Shown: positions 46,669 to 59,088, counted from the stretch's first letter. The stretch: 64,000 bases of DNA from Papaver somniferum (GCF_003573695.1 NC_039359.1:142768120-142832119); one strand, 5' to 3'. Notes: generated by a model from the sequence alone, not told the origin. Program-made: numbers and translations.

Positions 46669-47963
46669 ATCTCCCTCTTTGTCAATTTTAGTGACAAAAC
46701 TATCAATACATATGGATTACAAGATAGATAAAATTTTGTAGCTTCTCGTCCACATGCTTGATCTCCTTGGTGCTTCAACATTACTCGAAAAATTCGTCTT
46801 TTCCAAGTACTCCCATGATTCCATAGATGTCCAGTTCAGCATCATAGTTGTTGAAGTTTCGTAACCATAACAATGAGAAAACAAAATCTCATGATCATTC
46901 TTATACAGTGTCATAGTATTATCACACAACATCAAAGTTCTTATATCACAACTTCGACAACAATACTACGGTGATATGTATCACTCCCCCTTAGTCAATA
47001 CTTCGTCTCAACACGAAAACCGCTCCCCCTTACATAATGATCCGAAAACCATATGTATTTGTAGTGTGAACTACATATTAATTCTCCCCCTTTTTGTCAA
47101 TAAAATTGGCAAAGGTACGAAAACGGGATCCTAATGGAATTTTCATGGAGACACTTCAAGACCAAAGAAAACTACATATCAACTTTGTTTAGATACAATC
47201 ATAAAGCCGAAGCTAAATGCATTCATCACGGAGTTTATAAAGATACAAGATAACTCCTCAAATATTCCACATCCGCACTCCCCACAAAGATATGGAAATT
47301 AAGCGCACGTTCGAAAGAACTCTCCCCCATTTGATGTCATTCCCGAAAGAACAACAAGAGCAACCTTACTTTTACAAGAAAATAAGGATTTCTTTGGACA
47401 CAAAAAACCATAAGGAAATGATTTTGTATCCAAAAATCTCAATTAAGATAACCATAAGAGAACCCGTGATTAATTTAATCGGAATACACAACCAAAATAA
47501 CCACAAACAAATCTATGATTAGTCTAGTTGGAAATGCTCACACAAGAAGACTTATGGAGCCGCACAGTAGATACATAAAATATGGATCGGGGAAGATCAA
47601 TATTGAGGAATATACAAATATTCATTCTATCTTCATCACTATCTTTACAATGACATACAATAGACATAATCTTTGTAAACAAAAGATTTTAACCTGTCTT
47701 CCATCAAAGAACTGACATAATAGGCTTAACTTTTGTTTGTCAAAAGTTCATCGATCTTGTATCAATACATGCATATCGACATATGAAAGAGATAACTTTT
47801 GACATCGTATGGGACAATAATAGTTCACGGACGCAAACATACATATCCCATAACACATTGCAATATATAAAACCGTAAAGATTAATACTGCAAACATCAT
47901 CTTCCAAAAAAACTTTAGAATTTAAATATATAAATCTAAAAGCATGAAGATGAAAACGTTGGA
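46669..47963 (-). other. Non-coding 3' internal region of family 1 element
   Basis: Polypurine tract (minus AAAGAGGGAGAT), then GGGGGAG runs near 46984, 47025, 47083 and 47322. No gene. Broken at 47964 by the plus-strand gypsy element. Confidence 0.75.
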
Positions 47964-48326
47964 TGTTGATACATGAAAAAATACCCCCTTAACGAGTTGG
48001 GGGTGACCCTAAGAATAGAGGTGAGCTTGGGTTACGGTATGGGGACTAAACCCAAGTTCAGGTAGGAAATACCCATGAAGATGGGCGGACAAGGGATAAA
48101 TTAATGAAGAAGGGGAAGGTTATGTTAAAGAATGACACTAAGGGTAATTAAGAGGTGTTAGGACATGTGTCATGATGTAGTAAAAATAGGGGCTTTTAGT
48201 AAAGCCTATAAAAGAAAGGACAAGGTACAATGGAAAGGAAACTCTCTCTCTTGCCACATTTGGAAGTGTGAGGTCATTTGGTGTGGCTAGGACGGGTAAG
48301 ACCAGAATCAAATTCACCCCTCAACA
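47964..48326 (+). repeat. 5' LTR of Tat-like element
   Basis: 363 bp, starting TGTTGATACATGAAAAAATA and ending CACCCCTCAACA. It has a TATA box CTATAAAAG at 48206-48214. The start could be 47967 (TGATACATG) instead; 47964 gives the usual TGTT start. The primer site follows at 48329 (TGGCGACCACACCC). Confidence 0.8.
48206..48214 (+). promoter_or_regulatory. TATA box of Tat-like LTR
   Basis: CTATAAAAG lies about 120 bases before the LTR end, with a CTCTCTCT tract about 35 bases further on, as at many plant transcription starts. Confidence 0.6.
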
Positions 48327-48328
48327 TT

Positions 48329-48342
48329 TGGCGACCACACCC
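48329..48342 (+). other. Primer-binding site of Tat-like element
   Basis: TGGCGACCACACCC begins two bases after the LTR end. TGG is the complement of a tRNA CCA end; the tRNA itself I cannot assign with certainty. Confidence 0.6.
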
Positions 48343-48364
48343 GGAGGCTCGTGACTAGCTCGCC

Positions 48365-49583
48365 ATGGCACACGTAGAAGGTGCCGACTCAGTCGCGATA
48401 GAGAATCCAAACATCCCTCTGTTCAACCCTGAAGGCGAGAGAGTAGGAATAGTAACAAACCCGATCACATAATTAAGAAAATCAGGAGATACTCGTTAAG
48501 AAGGCAAACAACAGGAAACTGAGGAGGCGACACCTGCCCAACTCTCTCTCAAAGAAATGCAGAAGGAGCTAGAAGACCACATACGCAGGGAGCAGGAATT
48601 GAGAAAGCTTATGAAGGCAGCCAACGCGGCGAAAAGCGCCAAAGAAACAACGGAGAATGCGGAGGAAAAAGAGGAGGAACCTGTAGCTATGACACAGGAG
48701 GAAATGGCAAGATACTTAGAGATGAATTGCAGAGTCGTAAAACAAGACAACTAAAACTTCATGGCGAGTCCTTATACTCCCGAAATCACAGAGTACCAGT
48801 ATCCAGAGGATTACACATCACCGAAGTTCAAAGTCTACAACGGCCAGGATAACGCGAGGGAACACCTCAGCTGATTCCTATCCGCTATGAATAATCGTGA
48901 AACCGACGGGAAACTGTGTCTCAGAGAATTTCCAAAGTCGTTAACCGACACAACATTCTCGTGGCACGATAACCTAAAGCCAGGGAGCATCAGCTCCTGG
49001 ACGACCATGTCCACTCTCTTCCTTAGAAAATTCTATTCAGCGAAAAGGAAAGTCATGACCATCGACTTAAGCAAATGTAACCAGCGCCCAGGCAAGGAAA
49101 TAGGAAAGTATATTGCCAGATTCCGCCTCCTCACTATGGATTGCCACGAGGACTTCAAGGAGGAAGCTCTAGTGGAGATCTGTGTACGAGGAATGACCCC
49201 ATCCTTCAAGAAAAGTCTAGTCAATTTTCGCTTTCCCACATTCGTAGAATTAGAAGAAGCAGCCGCAAGAATCGCCGACTGCATCGAGGAACCAAACTCA
49301 GACTACATCTGGCGGAACTCGGTTAACACCGTATCAACCGTACCCAGAAACACTCGTGCAAATAATAACCGAGAGGGTTGGGGAACACAGGCGCTTGGAA
49401 CAGATCGTGGGATTATTAGAACAATGGATAGTAAACAAAGAAGTTCAACTGCCTCCAACAAAGATGGATCCAAGCGCCATTGACACAAAAGATGATAGAT
49501 ATTTCCACTTCCACCGCAGGGTACAACACCCCATAATTGACTGCTTTAACCTTCAAAGAATGTTCCAGAAAAATTGGAAGTAG
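48365..49583 (+). pseudogene. gag: Tat-like gag, stops and one frameshift
   Basis: The frame opens at ATG 48365 and continues through stops near 48470, 48497, 48752 and 48872. The longest open part is 48887-49483. That part reads REFPKSLTDTTFSWHDNLKP, ISSWTTMSTLFLRKFYSAKR, and SKCNQRPGKEIGKYIARFR, the Retrotrans_gag domain of Tat elements. A frameshift near 49370 leads to a short C-terminal part (YFHFHRRVQHPIIDCFNLQ), a knuckle-like region lacking its first Cys. A Glu/Lys-rich stretch at 48557-48754 precedes the domain. Gag forms the particle; this copy cannot make an intact one. Confidence 0.88.
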
Positions 49584-49859
49584 GGGAGATTGAGATGGGT
49601 AACCCGGGAGGTGGTAAGGCGATCCAAAACCAAGTCATGATGCTTACCCATGAGCCAAGCGGAGATGACTAGAATCCTTGGGATGACGACGAATGGGAAA
49701 CATACGCATTTGAAGTAGAGAACTCAACATTTTGAAAACATAGACAGCGTGGCTAGACATTTCCCTAAAACGGTATTAGCTCAACAGTTCTCCGACTCGC
49801 TCGGATTCAATGAGGATCAGATCAAAGAAGCGTCTAAGGCGATAGCAGCCATATAATCA

Positions 49860-50555
49860 GGGAGGCCTTGCGGTCTCCTTACCAAGGAAGCAATCGTATT
49901 CAAAAACGAAGACATTTGTTACCCGGGGGAGAACCTCAGACCTCTATACCTCACAACGCATATCAATAGGCAACCACTGAAGAGAGCTTTTATCGATGGA
50001 GGCGCGTCTTTGAACCTTATGTACACACACTAGAAGTTCTGGGAGTGCAACGGTCTGAGATTAGAATCAGTTAAAGGGTTTGGAGGCCACGCGCAGACAT
50101 CCATTGGGATTGTCAACCTGGTCATGAAGGTTGGCCCCATCCGAGGACCTACACCATTTTATGTACTAGAAGACGATACCAAATTCCATGTGTTGTTGGG
50201 GCGAGGTTGGATGCTCAACCACAAGGTAGTTGCGTCGACATACCACCAATGCGCAAAAACCAATATCGGAGGCAAACAACACCGGATCCCCACCACGAGC
50301 AAACCCTTCGTCCTAGAGGAAGCATATATGGCAGATGAAATTTTCTACAACGTGCCAAAAGAAGAGGATGAGGTGCCGGAAGTGCAGCTTATCCCGTTAC
50401 CAAAATGGGAAGAAGAGGAAAAACCGAAGCCGGTCAAGTACGTGTTTAGCCCTTCCAGGCTGGTATTCCCGACAGAGAAGAAGAGAAAGCAAGAAGAGCA
50501 GCCCAGTTTTCAACGCTTTTCCAAGCCAGATGGGGGGCATGTATACCACTTATAG
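49860..50555 (+). pseudogene. pol: Tat-like protease region of pol
   Basis: FIDGGASLNLMYTH near 49990 is the active-site region of a retroviral-type aspartic protease. The usual D-T/S-G-A triad reads D-G-G-A, and a TAG follows shortly after. The later part (ORF 50124-50555) has VLEDDTKFHVLLGRGWMLNH, the second conserved protease region (LLGR-x-W), then an acidic linker. The protease would cut the polyprotein. The stop after MYTH and the one near 50554 show that it is inactive. Confidence 0.8.
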
Positions 50556-52175
50556 AAATTAGCCGAGGTTGCACCAGCAGATGAACCAGATTACGCTGAT
50601 ACAACAATGATGGAAGCGGAGGTTCCCGATGAAAGCGTAGAACAGGGCCTGTCGGAACTCCCTTATAACACAATTGACGACGATGAGCTACGAAACCAGT
50701 TGATAGAGGCTACCGTCAAGACCACCGGAGAGCGGACACCGTAGGACCTCACTCTGGATGGGACAGAAGAAGTCAACATAGGGACACAAGAAGACGAGCG
50801 TCTTATCACAATAAGCAAGATCCTAGACAAAGGAGAGAGGGTAGCTCTGATCGCGCTACTCAAGGATTACAAGTATGTCTTTGCCTACGACTATGACGAA
50901 ATGCCAAGTCTAGATAGAAATCTGGTGGTACACAATTTTGGAGTCTCACCAGAATTCAAGCCCGTCAAATAAAGGAGCAGGGAGTTCCCTAGATCTACCG
51001 CACTCGCGATAAAAGAAGAAGTGAAACGATTGCATAAAGCCAAGTTCATTAGGCCTATCCAACACCCCACATGGCTAGCCAACATCATGCCCTTCACGAA
51101 AAAGAATGGAAAAGTCAGATGCTGCGTAGACTACAGAGACCTGAACCGAGCATGTCCGAAGGACGATTTCCCGCTTCTGCACATCAATATGACGCTAGAC
51201 GCGACAGGAGGGAAGGGGAGGTATTCCTTTATGGATGGCTTCAGCGGATATAACCAAATAAATATGGATCCTTCGGACGCCAGAAATACCGCCTTCCAAA
51301 CTCCATATGTCAACTTTTATTATGTGGTAATGGCGTTCGGCCTAAAGAATGTTGGTGCCACATAACAACGCGCCATGACGATTTGCTGCTTCAAAAAAAA
51401 AAAACGCGCCATGACGTCCATATTTCACGATTTGCTGCACCATACGGTAGAAGTATACGTCGACGACATCGTAGTAAAGACGCAAGAGGCCGAAGATCAT
51501 ACCTCCCACCTAAGAACGACTTTTGAAAGATGCAGAAAGTCCAAGCTTAAAATGAACCCCCTCAAGTGCACCTTTGGAGTAACATCGGGGACATTCCTAG
51601 GCTTCATGGTGACTAATGAGGGAATTCGAGTGGATCCAAGCAAAGTTGAAGCGATCACGACGATGACGCCGCCATCTAACACAAAAGAATTGCAAGCTTT
51701 CATAGGACGAATATCGTACATAAGGCGTTTCGTGCCTGGTCTGGCACAATTAATGACGGCGTTCCTCCCGCTACTAAAGAAATATATCCCTTTCGTATGG
51801 GGAGAATCTCAGTGTGTTGTGTTCGAAAAACTAAAACAATTCCTTGTAAGCCCCAAAATTCTGAGGCCTCCGGTGCAGGGGGTCCCCCTCTACCTTTACA
51901 CGACATTCACTGGTTTGGCGATAGGCGCAGTCCTGGCTCAAAACATGGGAGGAAACGAGCTATCACCTATCTACTACGTCAGTCGAGTCCTACGGGATGC
52001 ATAGTTGAGGTACCCACGCGTAGAATATGCGTGTCTAGCCTTTATATACGCGACGCAAAAGCTACGACCTTATCTTTTGATGCACGAAACTATCGTGGTG
52101 GAAAAAAGGAACCCCATAGCCTACTTGGCCTCCAAGCCCGTCCTGACGGGGAGAACAGCCCGTTGGTTGCTATAA
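50556..52175 (+). pseudogene. pol: Tat-like reverse transcriptase and first RNase H
   Basis: Reads IKEEVKRLHKAKFIRPIQHP, KKNGKVRCCVDYRDLNRACP, GRYSFMDGFSGYNQI (catalytic Asp) and VEVYVDDIVVKT (YVDD catalytic pair), then the connection and RT-type RNase H (FTGLAIGAVLAQ, LSPIYYVSRVL, YACLAFIYATQKLRPYL). Stops lie near 50743 and 50968, after KNVGAT (51364), near 52002 and near 52156. Most are single-base changes in an otherwise aligned frame. A 36-base in-frame insertion with A12 precedes the YVDD region (51381-51416). Reverse transcriptase copies element RNA into DNA; this copy cannot do so in one piece. Confidence 0.92.
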
Positions 52176-52921
52176 TTGTTGGAGTTCGAGCTTAAGTATC
52201 AACGACCAAACGCGGTGCGAGGACAAGCGATAGGTGATCTCATGGCTATATTTCCAGGAGAAGGAGATGATGAAGTACATGAGTATGTACCCAGGGAAGT
52301 ATCGGCTGCATATGCTGACAAACCTTGGACAATGTTCTTTGATGGGTCATCATATGGCACCGTCGGAGGAGCCAGAGTGGTGTTCGAAGCGCCACGAGGG
52401 GATCTGCTCTCATACTCATTTAAACTAGACTTTCCCTGTAACAAAAATGTCGCAGAATACGAGGAGTTAATCTTGGGACTCCGAATGGCAAAGGAGCTTA
52501 ACCTAGGAAGCATGGAGGTTAAAGGCGATTCGATACTTGTAACGAATCAGGTGAACGTCGATTTCCATGTGAAGAAGCCACACCTAGCACCCTATCGGGC
52601 GGAGGCTCAAAGATTGATGAACCAAACGAGATCGACTCTGGATCATACCGGTAGAGGCGGAAATAAGCACGCGGATGCCCTAGAAACCTTGGAAAGCAAA
52701 GTACAATTAAATTATGAGGAAGAGGGAACATTCACGATAAAAAGAAAGGAGATCCCAAGTACTTGGAAAGAAGACCTGTCTTTCGAGGAGGGGGATGATT
52801 GGAGACGGGTATATATATATCGAAGACCTAACCCGAATGGACGAAGGACAAGTGATACCCGTTCAAGCTTTGAAGCAATTCGTAATGATCCAGGGAGCTT
52901 TGTATTACAGGGCAGCCGGAG
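52176..52921 (+). pseudogene. pol: Second RNase H (Tat-type) of pol
   Basis: Continues in the pol frame: WTMFFDGSSYGTVGGARVVF (first Asp), NKNVAEYEELILGLRMAKEL (Glu), MEVKGDSILVTNQV (second Asp) and NKHADALETL (last Asp). All four expected catalytic positions are present. This extra, plant/archaeal-like RNase H next to a normal retroviral one is characteristic of Tat-lineage gypsy elements. The frame is cut at 52921 by the inserted LTR and resumes at 61814; removing the insertion and one duplication copy joins the frame again. Confidence 0.88.
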
Positions 52922-53374
52922 AGTAGTTGCAGGAAATCCTATACTACACCCCTCATATGATTTCATTGTTGATCAACTCATTTTTAGGTTTACACTCTTA
53001 ATTTTATTGATTAATTTTTGAATATTCTTACAAGAAAGATAAAGAAGTCAAGAATGATCTCTTCTCTCAACTCTCTCTCTCCTATTTACTTGTTTCTTAG
53101 TCAAAAAGATCTCTCTCTCTTTTACAACTCGAATGGCTATTTATAAGGAAATACATAGTGGATGACAGCTAATCTATCATTTATTTTCGGATATGGTTTG
53201 CGACATTGCAACCTTACAAATGTTAATTTCGCAAGCTCTCATATTTTTGCAGGACTATCACATCTTTCTCATGATCCTTGCTGACGTCGTTTCTGAAATT
53301 GTTCTGCGACGCTATTGTGTTGTACCATTGATAATTTCGCTGAGACATAATTGTTGCGAGATTCTGATCCTACA
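52922..53374 (-). repeat. 3' LTR of pol-less gypsy element
   Basis: 453 bp. In plus orientation it begins AGTAGTTGCAGG, where the partner has TGTAGTTGCAGG (first base mutated), and ends GATCCTACA. A TATA-like TTATAAATAG lies on the minus strand at 53139-53148. Confidence 0.9.
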
Positions 53375-53388
53375 TCTTTCCTCTTCTC
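53375..53388 (-). other. Polypurine tract of pol-less gypsy element
   Basis: The minus strand reads GAGAAGAGGAAAGA directly before the LTR start TGTAGGATC. Confidence 0.75.
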
Positions 53389-53576
53389 ATATTTTCTCTA
53401 CAAAGTAGAGAATGATGTGAGAAATGCCGCAGCTGCTTATCTTTTCATATTCCACATTTATCACACGTACTCTCTTTTCCATTTATTTCTTGACACGTTT
53501 TCTGTAACCGCTACTTTTCAACCGCTCACGTCTCTTCGTCTTAATAGTGTTTATTTCTTCGAGTAAAAAAATTTCT

Positions 53577-53585
53577 TTATATACT
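53577..53585 (+). promoter_or_regulatory. Putative TATA box for the antisense gene
   Basis: TTTATATAC lies 157 bases upstream of the ATG at 53742 and is followed by a pyrimidine-rich leader (CTTCTCCCCCC, CATCTCTGCAAC) typical of plant transcription starts. It is inside the element, between polypurine tract and ORF (53389-53741, otherwise empty). Confidence 0.45.
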
Positions 53586-53741
53586 CTTCTCCCCCCTTTT
53601 TCCACTTTTCTTTTTATTTCTCTTCTAATTTTATTCTCTCATCTCTGCAACTCTGTTATTCTTCTGCAAATTCTGCTGCTGTAATTTTTTCTTCCTTCAA
53701 TCCTTTTACTTTCCACACATTCCAATACTCTATACTCAAAC

Positions 53742-56455
53742 ATGGCTCCAAGTGGTCATAGATATGAGAAGAATTTACAAGATGTCCAAAAAAATCTTGC
53801 TGATAAAAGTTTTACACTCTCCACCATTCCTGGTGAGAATGCCAAATCAATTCTTTCTGTCAAGCTTTCTCTAATCAAAATTGTGATGATCAATCAATCA
53901 TAGTTTCGCTAGGTCAGATTCTCGCAGGTCTCCCTATTCCTCTTTATAACCCAGATCTTCCTTTATTTTATGAAATTCTCGCTCATTCGGGATTTTCGCG
54001 AGCCATCTTCCAACTAAGTGGGGACTGCATCCGTCTGATGTTAGAGTTTGCTAATCGTGGTGCTGGTAGAGGATCTCCTTACTCCAAAGAACTTAGGGAT
54101 CCAAAATTAGCAAACCTAGAGATAGTTGCTGAGAAGTATACAGTGGCGAATTTCTTTGAAAATTACGAACTTATCTCCATGAAGAAAGAGAATACTCGCT
54201 GGGGTATTCGATTGAGAAGGAAAGATAACATTGATGAAGCCAAAATTCTTATGCAAGATATTGACTGGCATTCTGGTAAAAACAAAACTCCTCGCCAATC
54301 CAAAGATGATAAATGGTGTGTTTTTCCTTTAATGCTAAAGGGACCCTATATTGCTGGATCAAACGTTCTTCCTGCGAATCTCGCTGCATATCAACCTTGG
54401 GTTTTCTCTTGGACCGAGAAGGAGAAAGAGGTATGTTTCTCCCCTTTAACTCATTTTATATTTCTTTATTGATTTTTACTATTCTGTTCGCTAACTCTTG
54501 CGACATTCCGCAGATCCAAAAACTAAAGGATAGTTATAGCAGGACTGGGAAATCTAGTACTCTGTTAGCTCTTCGCTCATACACAGATGAGGTAAGAAAT
54601 TTTCTCTTATGACTTTAAATAGTATTGTTACTTCCATGCTTCCATTTCTTATTTCTATCTGTGTGTGAAGACTATTACTGAAGTAAAAGAATCTGCTGAT
54701 GCTGCGAAGATTGGTGATAAAGGTAAAGGTGCTCTTCGCAGGGAAAAATCAATTGGTCCTCCTCCAAAGAAAATAAAAGTTAGTTCTTCTTCTCCTTCAA
54801 ATGTTCTCCCTAACGAAAATTCCGAAAGTGACAAGGGTGATGAGGATAACGATGACCTTGCTGCAACTGAAGATTCTCCACCTGAATCTTCTATGGCTAA
54901 GCTTTCTGGCCTGTTTTCTGATTCTCTACAAGGAATGGGAGATAACCAATTCGCAAATACCTGCAAAGCTCTCGCCACCCTTTGTGATGTCCCTTTACTA
55001 GATGGTGATAGCTCTCTTCGTGGAGTTTCTAGATCAGTGACTCCCGACTTCTTGCATTCTCTCAATAGTCTGGTATACTTTTATATTTTTACTTCTTCAT
55101 TGTTATAACTCAAAATATCTTTCTATATTAATATTTTTTATTTATTTTCGCAGGCTGGAAAAGCTTCTTTTGCTGTTGCCTCAGATCTAGAGAGAAGACG
55201 CGAAAATCTTGAAAAGAAGAATCTTCAATTTCGCAAAAAGAATGAAGAATTGGAAGCTGAAGTTAAAGGTCTTCGCGAGAAAAATAGACAATTAGAAATT
55301 GATTCTTCCTCGTATAAGAACAAAATTTCTAGTCTTCAGCAAGCTAATAATCAGCTTTACGGTATGTTACTTTTCTCTTTTCTCTTTATTCATTCATCAT
55401 GTTGTTTTATCTTATTTAAATGATCCTTTTTGCAGAAATTTATGGTCTTTCTGATGAAGCTACCCTTCTTCACTCATTTCCTAATGCCTTGGATAATGAT
55501 ACCCTTCTTGAACGTCTTAACAATTCCTTAAATAGCTTCTTAAATGATAGAATTTCATCTCTTTCTCTAAATGAACTTAGATCGAAATTTCGCCTCTTAT
55601 AAATTGATCATAGATCCAGTTTAGGCTTAGCCAACAGATTTAAGCGTCTCCTTATTGATTCAAAAGAGAAAACCAATGAGTTAAGAACCAAAATTAGCGG
55701 TCTCATAGATGATAAGGATCGTATCTCTGATCAAGGTGCCAAGGCTTTGGCGAAATTCCAAGAGGCTCTCCTTGAAGTTCAACTTGAGCGAGATGAAGCT
55801 AACCGAAAGAATATTGAACTCTGTGAAAGGGAAAATCAAATTCGTTCCCGTCTTCTCATAAGTAGTGAGGATGAATTTGTCTGGGCTGCGAAAATTTTAG
55901 ATGATGCTAGAAAAGATTTAGGCGTAAATGTTAGTCTCCAAGTTGAACATACAGCCTTGATTAGGAACATGATTTCTGACAGAGAAGGTTGCTAATTTCT
56001 CTTCTTTACTAATCTTTTGCTTCTTATGAATTTTCATCAAGTTAATAATTGGTTGTCTTTTGTTCGCAGATTCTGAAAATAAATATCGTGAAAAGATTGA
56101 AGAACTTGAGGCCGAAAAGGAGGAACTCGCAAAGAATCTTTCTTCTCGCAACGACAAGTATTCTAGATTGAATAATCAAATTAAGATCACCGTTGTGAAT
56201 TTTAAGAATGATGCTATGCATTTTCGCAACCAAACCATCCAAATGGTTTGTGATGATCATAATATCCCACATTCTGATTATCCTTGTCTTTTAGAAGAAA
56301 TCCCACATAATACTCCCAGTTTGATTATCTCTGATAGCGAAGCTGACGATAAAAAATTTGATAGTGATGGAAGTTCTGATGGTGATGAAGATTCTGACGC
56401 AGATGAAGAAGGAAACAAGTCTGATGAAGATAATGAAGATTTAACCAAGAAATAG
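53742..56455 (+). pseudogene. Six-exon antisense gene: gypsy-type transposon protein with NLS and coiled coil
   Basis: Exons, by GT-AG borders that keep the frame: 53742-54430, 54514-54591, 54671-55072, 55154-55361, 55436-55987, 56070-56455 (stop TAG), about 770 codons. Introns are 74-83 bp and AT-rich with TTCGCAG-like acceptors, typical of plants. Exon 1 (from about 53918) reads LAGLPIPLYNPDLPLFYEIL and FQLSGDCIRLMLEF, resembling the plant 'putative gypsy type transposon' domain (Transposase_28). Exon 3 has PPPKKIKV, a basic nuclear-signal-like motif. Exons 4-6 are rich in coiled coil (LEKKNLQFRKKNEELEAEVK); exon 6 ends in a Asp/Glu/Ser tail. Defects: a frame break near 53875 (or a 59-base GT-AG intron 53859-53917, phase-compatible) and an in-frame TAA at 55600. 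Role unknown. Extra antisense ORFs are known in Tat-lineage elements. Confidence 0.72.
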
Positions 56456-58140
56456 TCTTTACTTCTTTCTTTGATTCTTTGTAATACTTGTACATTTATT
56501 TCTTCTTTCTATATATTTGTGTTTCTTTCATTTTGACCTGCATAAATGAAAACAATTCTTCTTTGCAATACAGTTAATCAATATAATCATTAATTCTTGA
56601 ATTTTTGAGTAAATCTCTCATATGGAGATAAATAACATTTTCTAATTTCATACATTCCCATACTTGCCTCTGTTATTTGAATCCAAATGAGAGATTTCAT
56701 AAAAAATTTCTTATTGTATAATTTCGCAACCTTTTGCGAAGTGAATTTTGTTTCTTTTCAAAATCTCATTCCTATGTGGTCTTATTTTGCCTTCCTAATT
56801 AAAGGTCTTATTATGCCACCTCTTCTCATTGCGACAAAATCGCAGGACGTCCTTGCATTTTCATGCAAAAACCCATTGATCTTGCCTTAACTTTTTCTTT
56901 TGTATTATTGCCTCTTCAGGAATGTTGCGACAATATGACTGGCCTAAATATTCTTGCGAAAATAAAGCCCCATGACATTGTCGTCTTGCGAAGAAATCGC
57001 AGGACGTCTTCGCACTTTCATGCGAAAACCCATTGATCTCGTCTTATCTTTTTCTTTTGTATTATTGCCTCTTCAGGATTGATGCACAAATATGACAAGC
57101 CTTAATATGCTTGCGAAAAAAAAGCCTTATGACATTTGCGTCTTAAGACACTTATCAGCTCCCTAATGGAGGGTGCCGCCCTTATCTCCCCCTGGTTGCC
57201 CCTTCAAGGAGGCGTACTTCTACCGTACAAGGTTAGCTCCTCCCATCCAGTCTTAACAACAACCAGTTTTTTTCGCAGCCTCTTATCCCTTTTACCTATA
57301 GGGTTTATGGTTACGAGACTGCACCCTAAGTGGGGTTTTCTTCAGGCCGAGTGCAGTATGAGCCAAGACTTGTCAAGAATGGAAAGGACGCTTCAAACGC
57401 CCCCGGCATTCTTGACTCAACCGTGTACCTCGACGCCTTGATCAGATTCTACACTCCTTGGGAGAGTCCTTATTACCTTAGTCGCCCAACCTAAGTCATA
57501 TGCTTAAGCTGAGAATCCAAGGTGTCTCTCCCGAATGGGTTTTATTGACCCCAAATCTCCATGACTCAGGTTCTGGTGGCGGTGTAGCCTTTTCCTGAGC
57601 CATGTAACAGGTACCCCCTAATATGACGTACTTTAGGTCTTACATTTGCCTCTTGCGAAATTGTATTCGCGAACTAGGGTGTACGCCATAAAGGTTCGCC
57701 TCTTTCTCTTTTGTCATTCTTCTCTGATTATTTTCTGTAAAATTCATTATCTCTGTGACAGTCTCGCAAATCATTATATTGTATCTGAATTTCACAATCT
57801 CAATTTTGTTGTTCAATCAAATGTATTTTTGAGAATTTTACTTATTGCGAGATTATCGCAACAACTTAATCATTCATACATTTCTTGTTTTTATTACCTT
57901 TGCCATCCTCTGCTTCTTTATTATATTCTGCTACTGCTTCCTTGGTAATGGTATGTTCATCCTTTTTATTCAGAGCTAGCATTAATTTCGCAACATCTCT
58001 TCTCCTCTCTTTTCGATTGTATCCACCATCAACCTCTCACTTCTTTGTACGTCTTTGATTTTGTGTCGCCAGTTCTCCTTCTTGTTTGCTCTTCCTTCGC
58101 AAGATTCTATCTCAGTTTCGTAACATCTCTTTCCTTCAAC
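56456..58140. other. Non-coding region between antisense gene and protease
   Basis: No supported gene on either strand and no pol motif. 56830-57152 is a tandem pair (see repeat). 57150-57620 is GC-richer than its surroundings (CCTCCTTGAAGGGG-like words, TACCCCCTAATATGACG) and has no recognisable product. TGCGA/TCGCA words are frequent throughout. Confidence 0.6.
56830..57152. repeat. Tandem duplication of about 157 bp
   Basis: Two copies, marked by CGCAGGACGT at 56841 and 56998, then ATGC-AAAACCCATTGATCT, TTTTTCTTTTGTATTATTGC, CTCTTCAGGA and CTTGCGAAAA in the same order. Confidence 0.8.
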
Positions 58141-59088
58141 CCAATCTCCTTTTATGATTCCTACACAATTCGGGTGAGGGAATTTGATGCGTTGGTGGAA
58201 AGTTGAAGCTACACCTAGAATCCCATGTATCCAAGGTCGACCAATTAATGCATTGTAGGGTGATTATACATCAACGACATAGAATGAGATTTCAGAAGAT
58301 ATTCCCTTCAATGGAATTTGCATAGTAACCTCCCCTTTAGGCTTGTTAGCAGTACCATTAAAACCATATATCTTATATGTTGATGGTATAAGGTCATCAT
58401 CTCTTCCACCCATGGTTTTATAAGTATGATAAAATAAGATGTTCACAGAGCTTCCAGTATCGACTAGAATTCTATTGATTTCCCATGAATCTTCAGCTTC
58501 ATCATCCTCATCTTCTTTCGATTTTGGATTAATTTCTAATTTTATTACCAATGGATTGTCATGCACCTCTTCTCCTTCGGGAATTTCTTCTGCGGTAAAA
58601 GAAATGATCTGTTTTTGCCATTCCTCTAGTCGCGAGATTTTCGCAATATTCATAATTTCTCTTCCAGTATTATCTCTTGCGAACACTCTATTCAAAACAT
58701 TATCATGAGAATCTTCAATTGTCTTATATGAATGTACGATAGAGTGACATAATAGATTTTTTGCTTTTGCACCAACTTCTATGAAGAATGTTTCTTTCTT
58801 TTTCATCGTATTCACTTTGTGATGTTCTGGCGATGGTGGTAATGGTTGAGATTGCGGATGCCCTACCAGAAAGTCGTTTAGATTTCCTTGATCTATCATT
58901 CTCAAAATAATTCTCTTTACATTTCTGCAATCATTTGTGGTATGTCCATGAAAATGATGATAAGAACAAAATTCATGACTTATGTGGTTTGGGGGTGGTT
59001 TCGTTCCCATGTTCCATGGTGTTTGTATATTCTCCATCAAAATTATAGCTTCCCATATATTCTCCACACTTGCATTTAGAGGTGGCAT
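58140..59088 (-). pseudogene. Gag C-terminus (zinc knuckle) and aspartic protease of pol-less gypsy element
   Basis: ORF 58264-59088 (274 codons). CSYHHFHGHTTNDC fits the C-x2-H-x4-H-x4-C knuckle variant of Tat/Ogre gags. Later, RILVDTGSSVNILFYHTYKT is a complete protease active site (D-T-G-S-S). An in-frame TAA at 58261-58263 follows YVVDV, but the frame continues SPYNALIGRPWIHG, the second conserved protease region (LIGR-x-W), to about 58140. So one stop separates the two halves. The protease would process Gag. No pol continues beyond it. Confidence 0.85.

Noticed and set aside
54655..55065. 136-codon minus ORF opposite exon 3 of the antisense gene
   Set aside because: Shadow of the Ser/Asp-rich exon; no gag or pol motif.
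57136..57441. 101-codon plus ORF in the GC-richer part of the pol-less gypsy element
   Set aside because: No domain, no splice or promoter context; left as non-coding.
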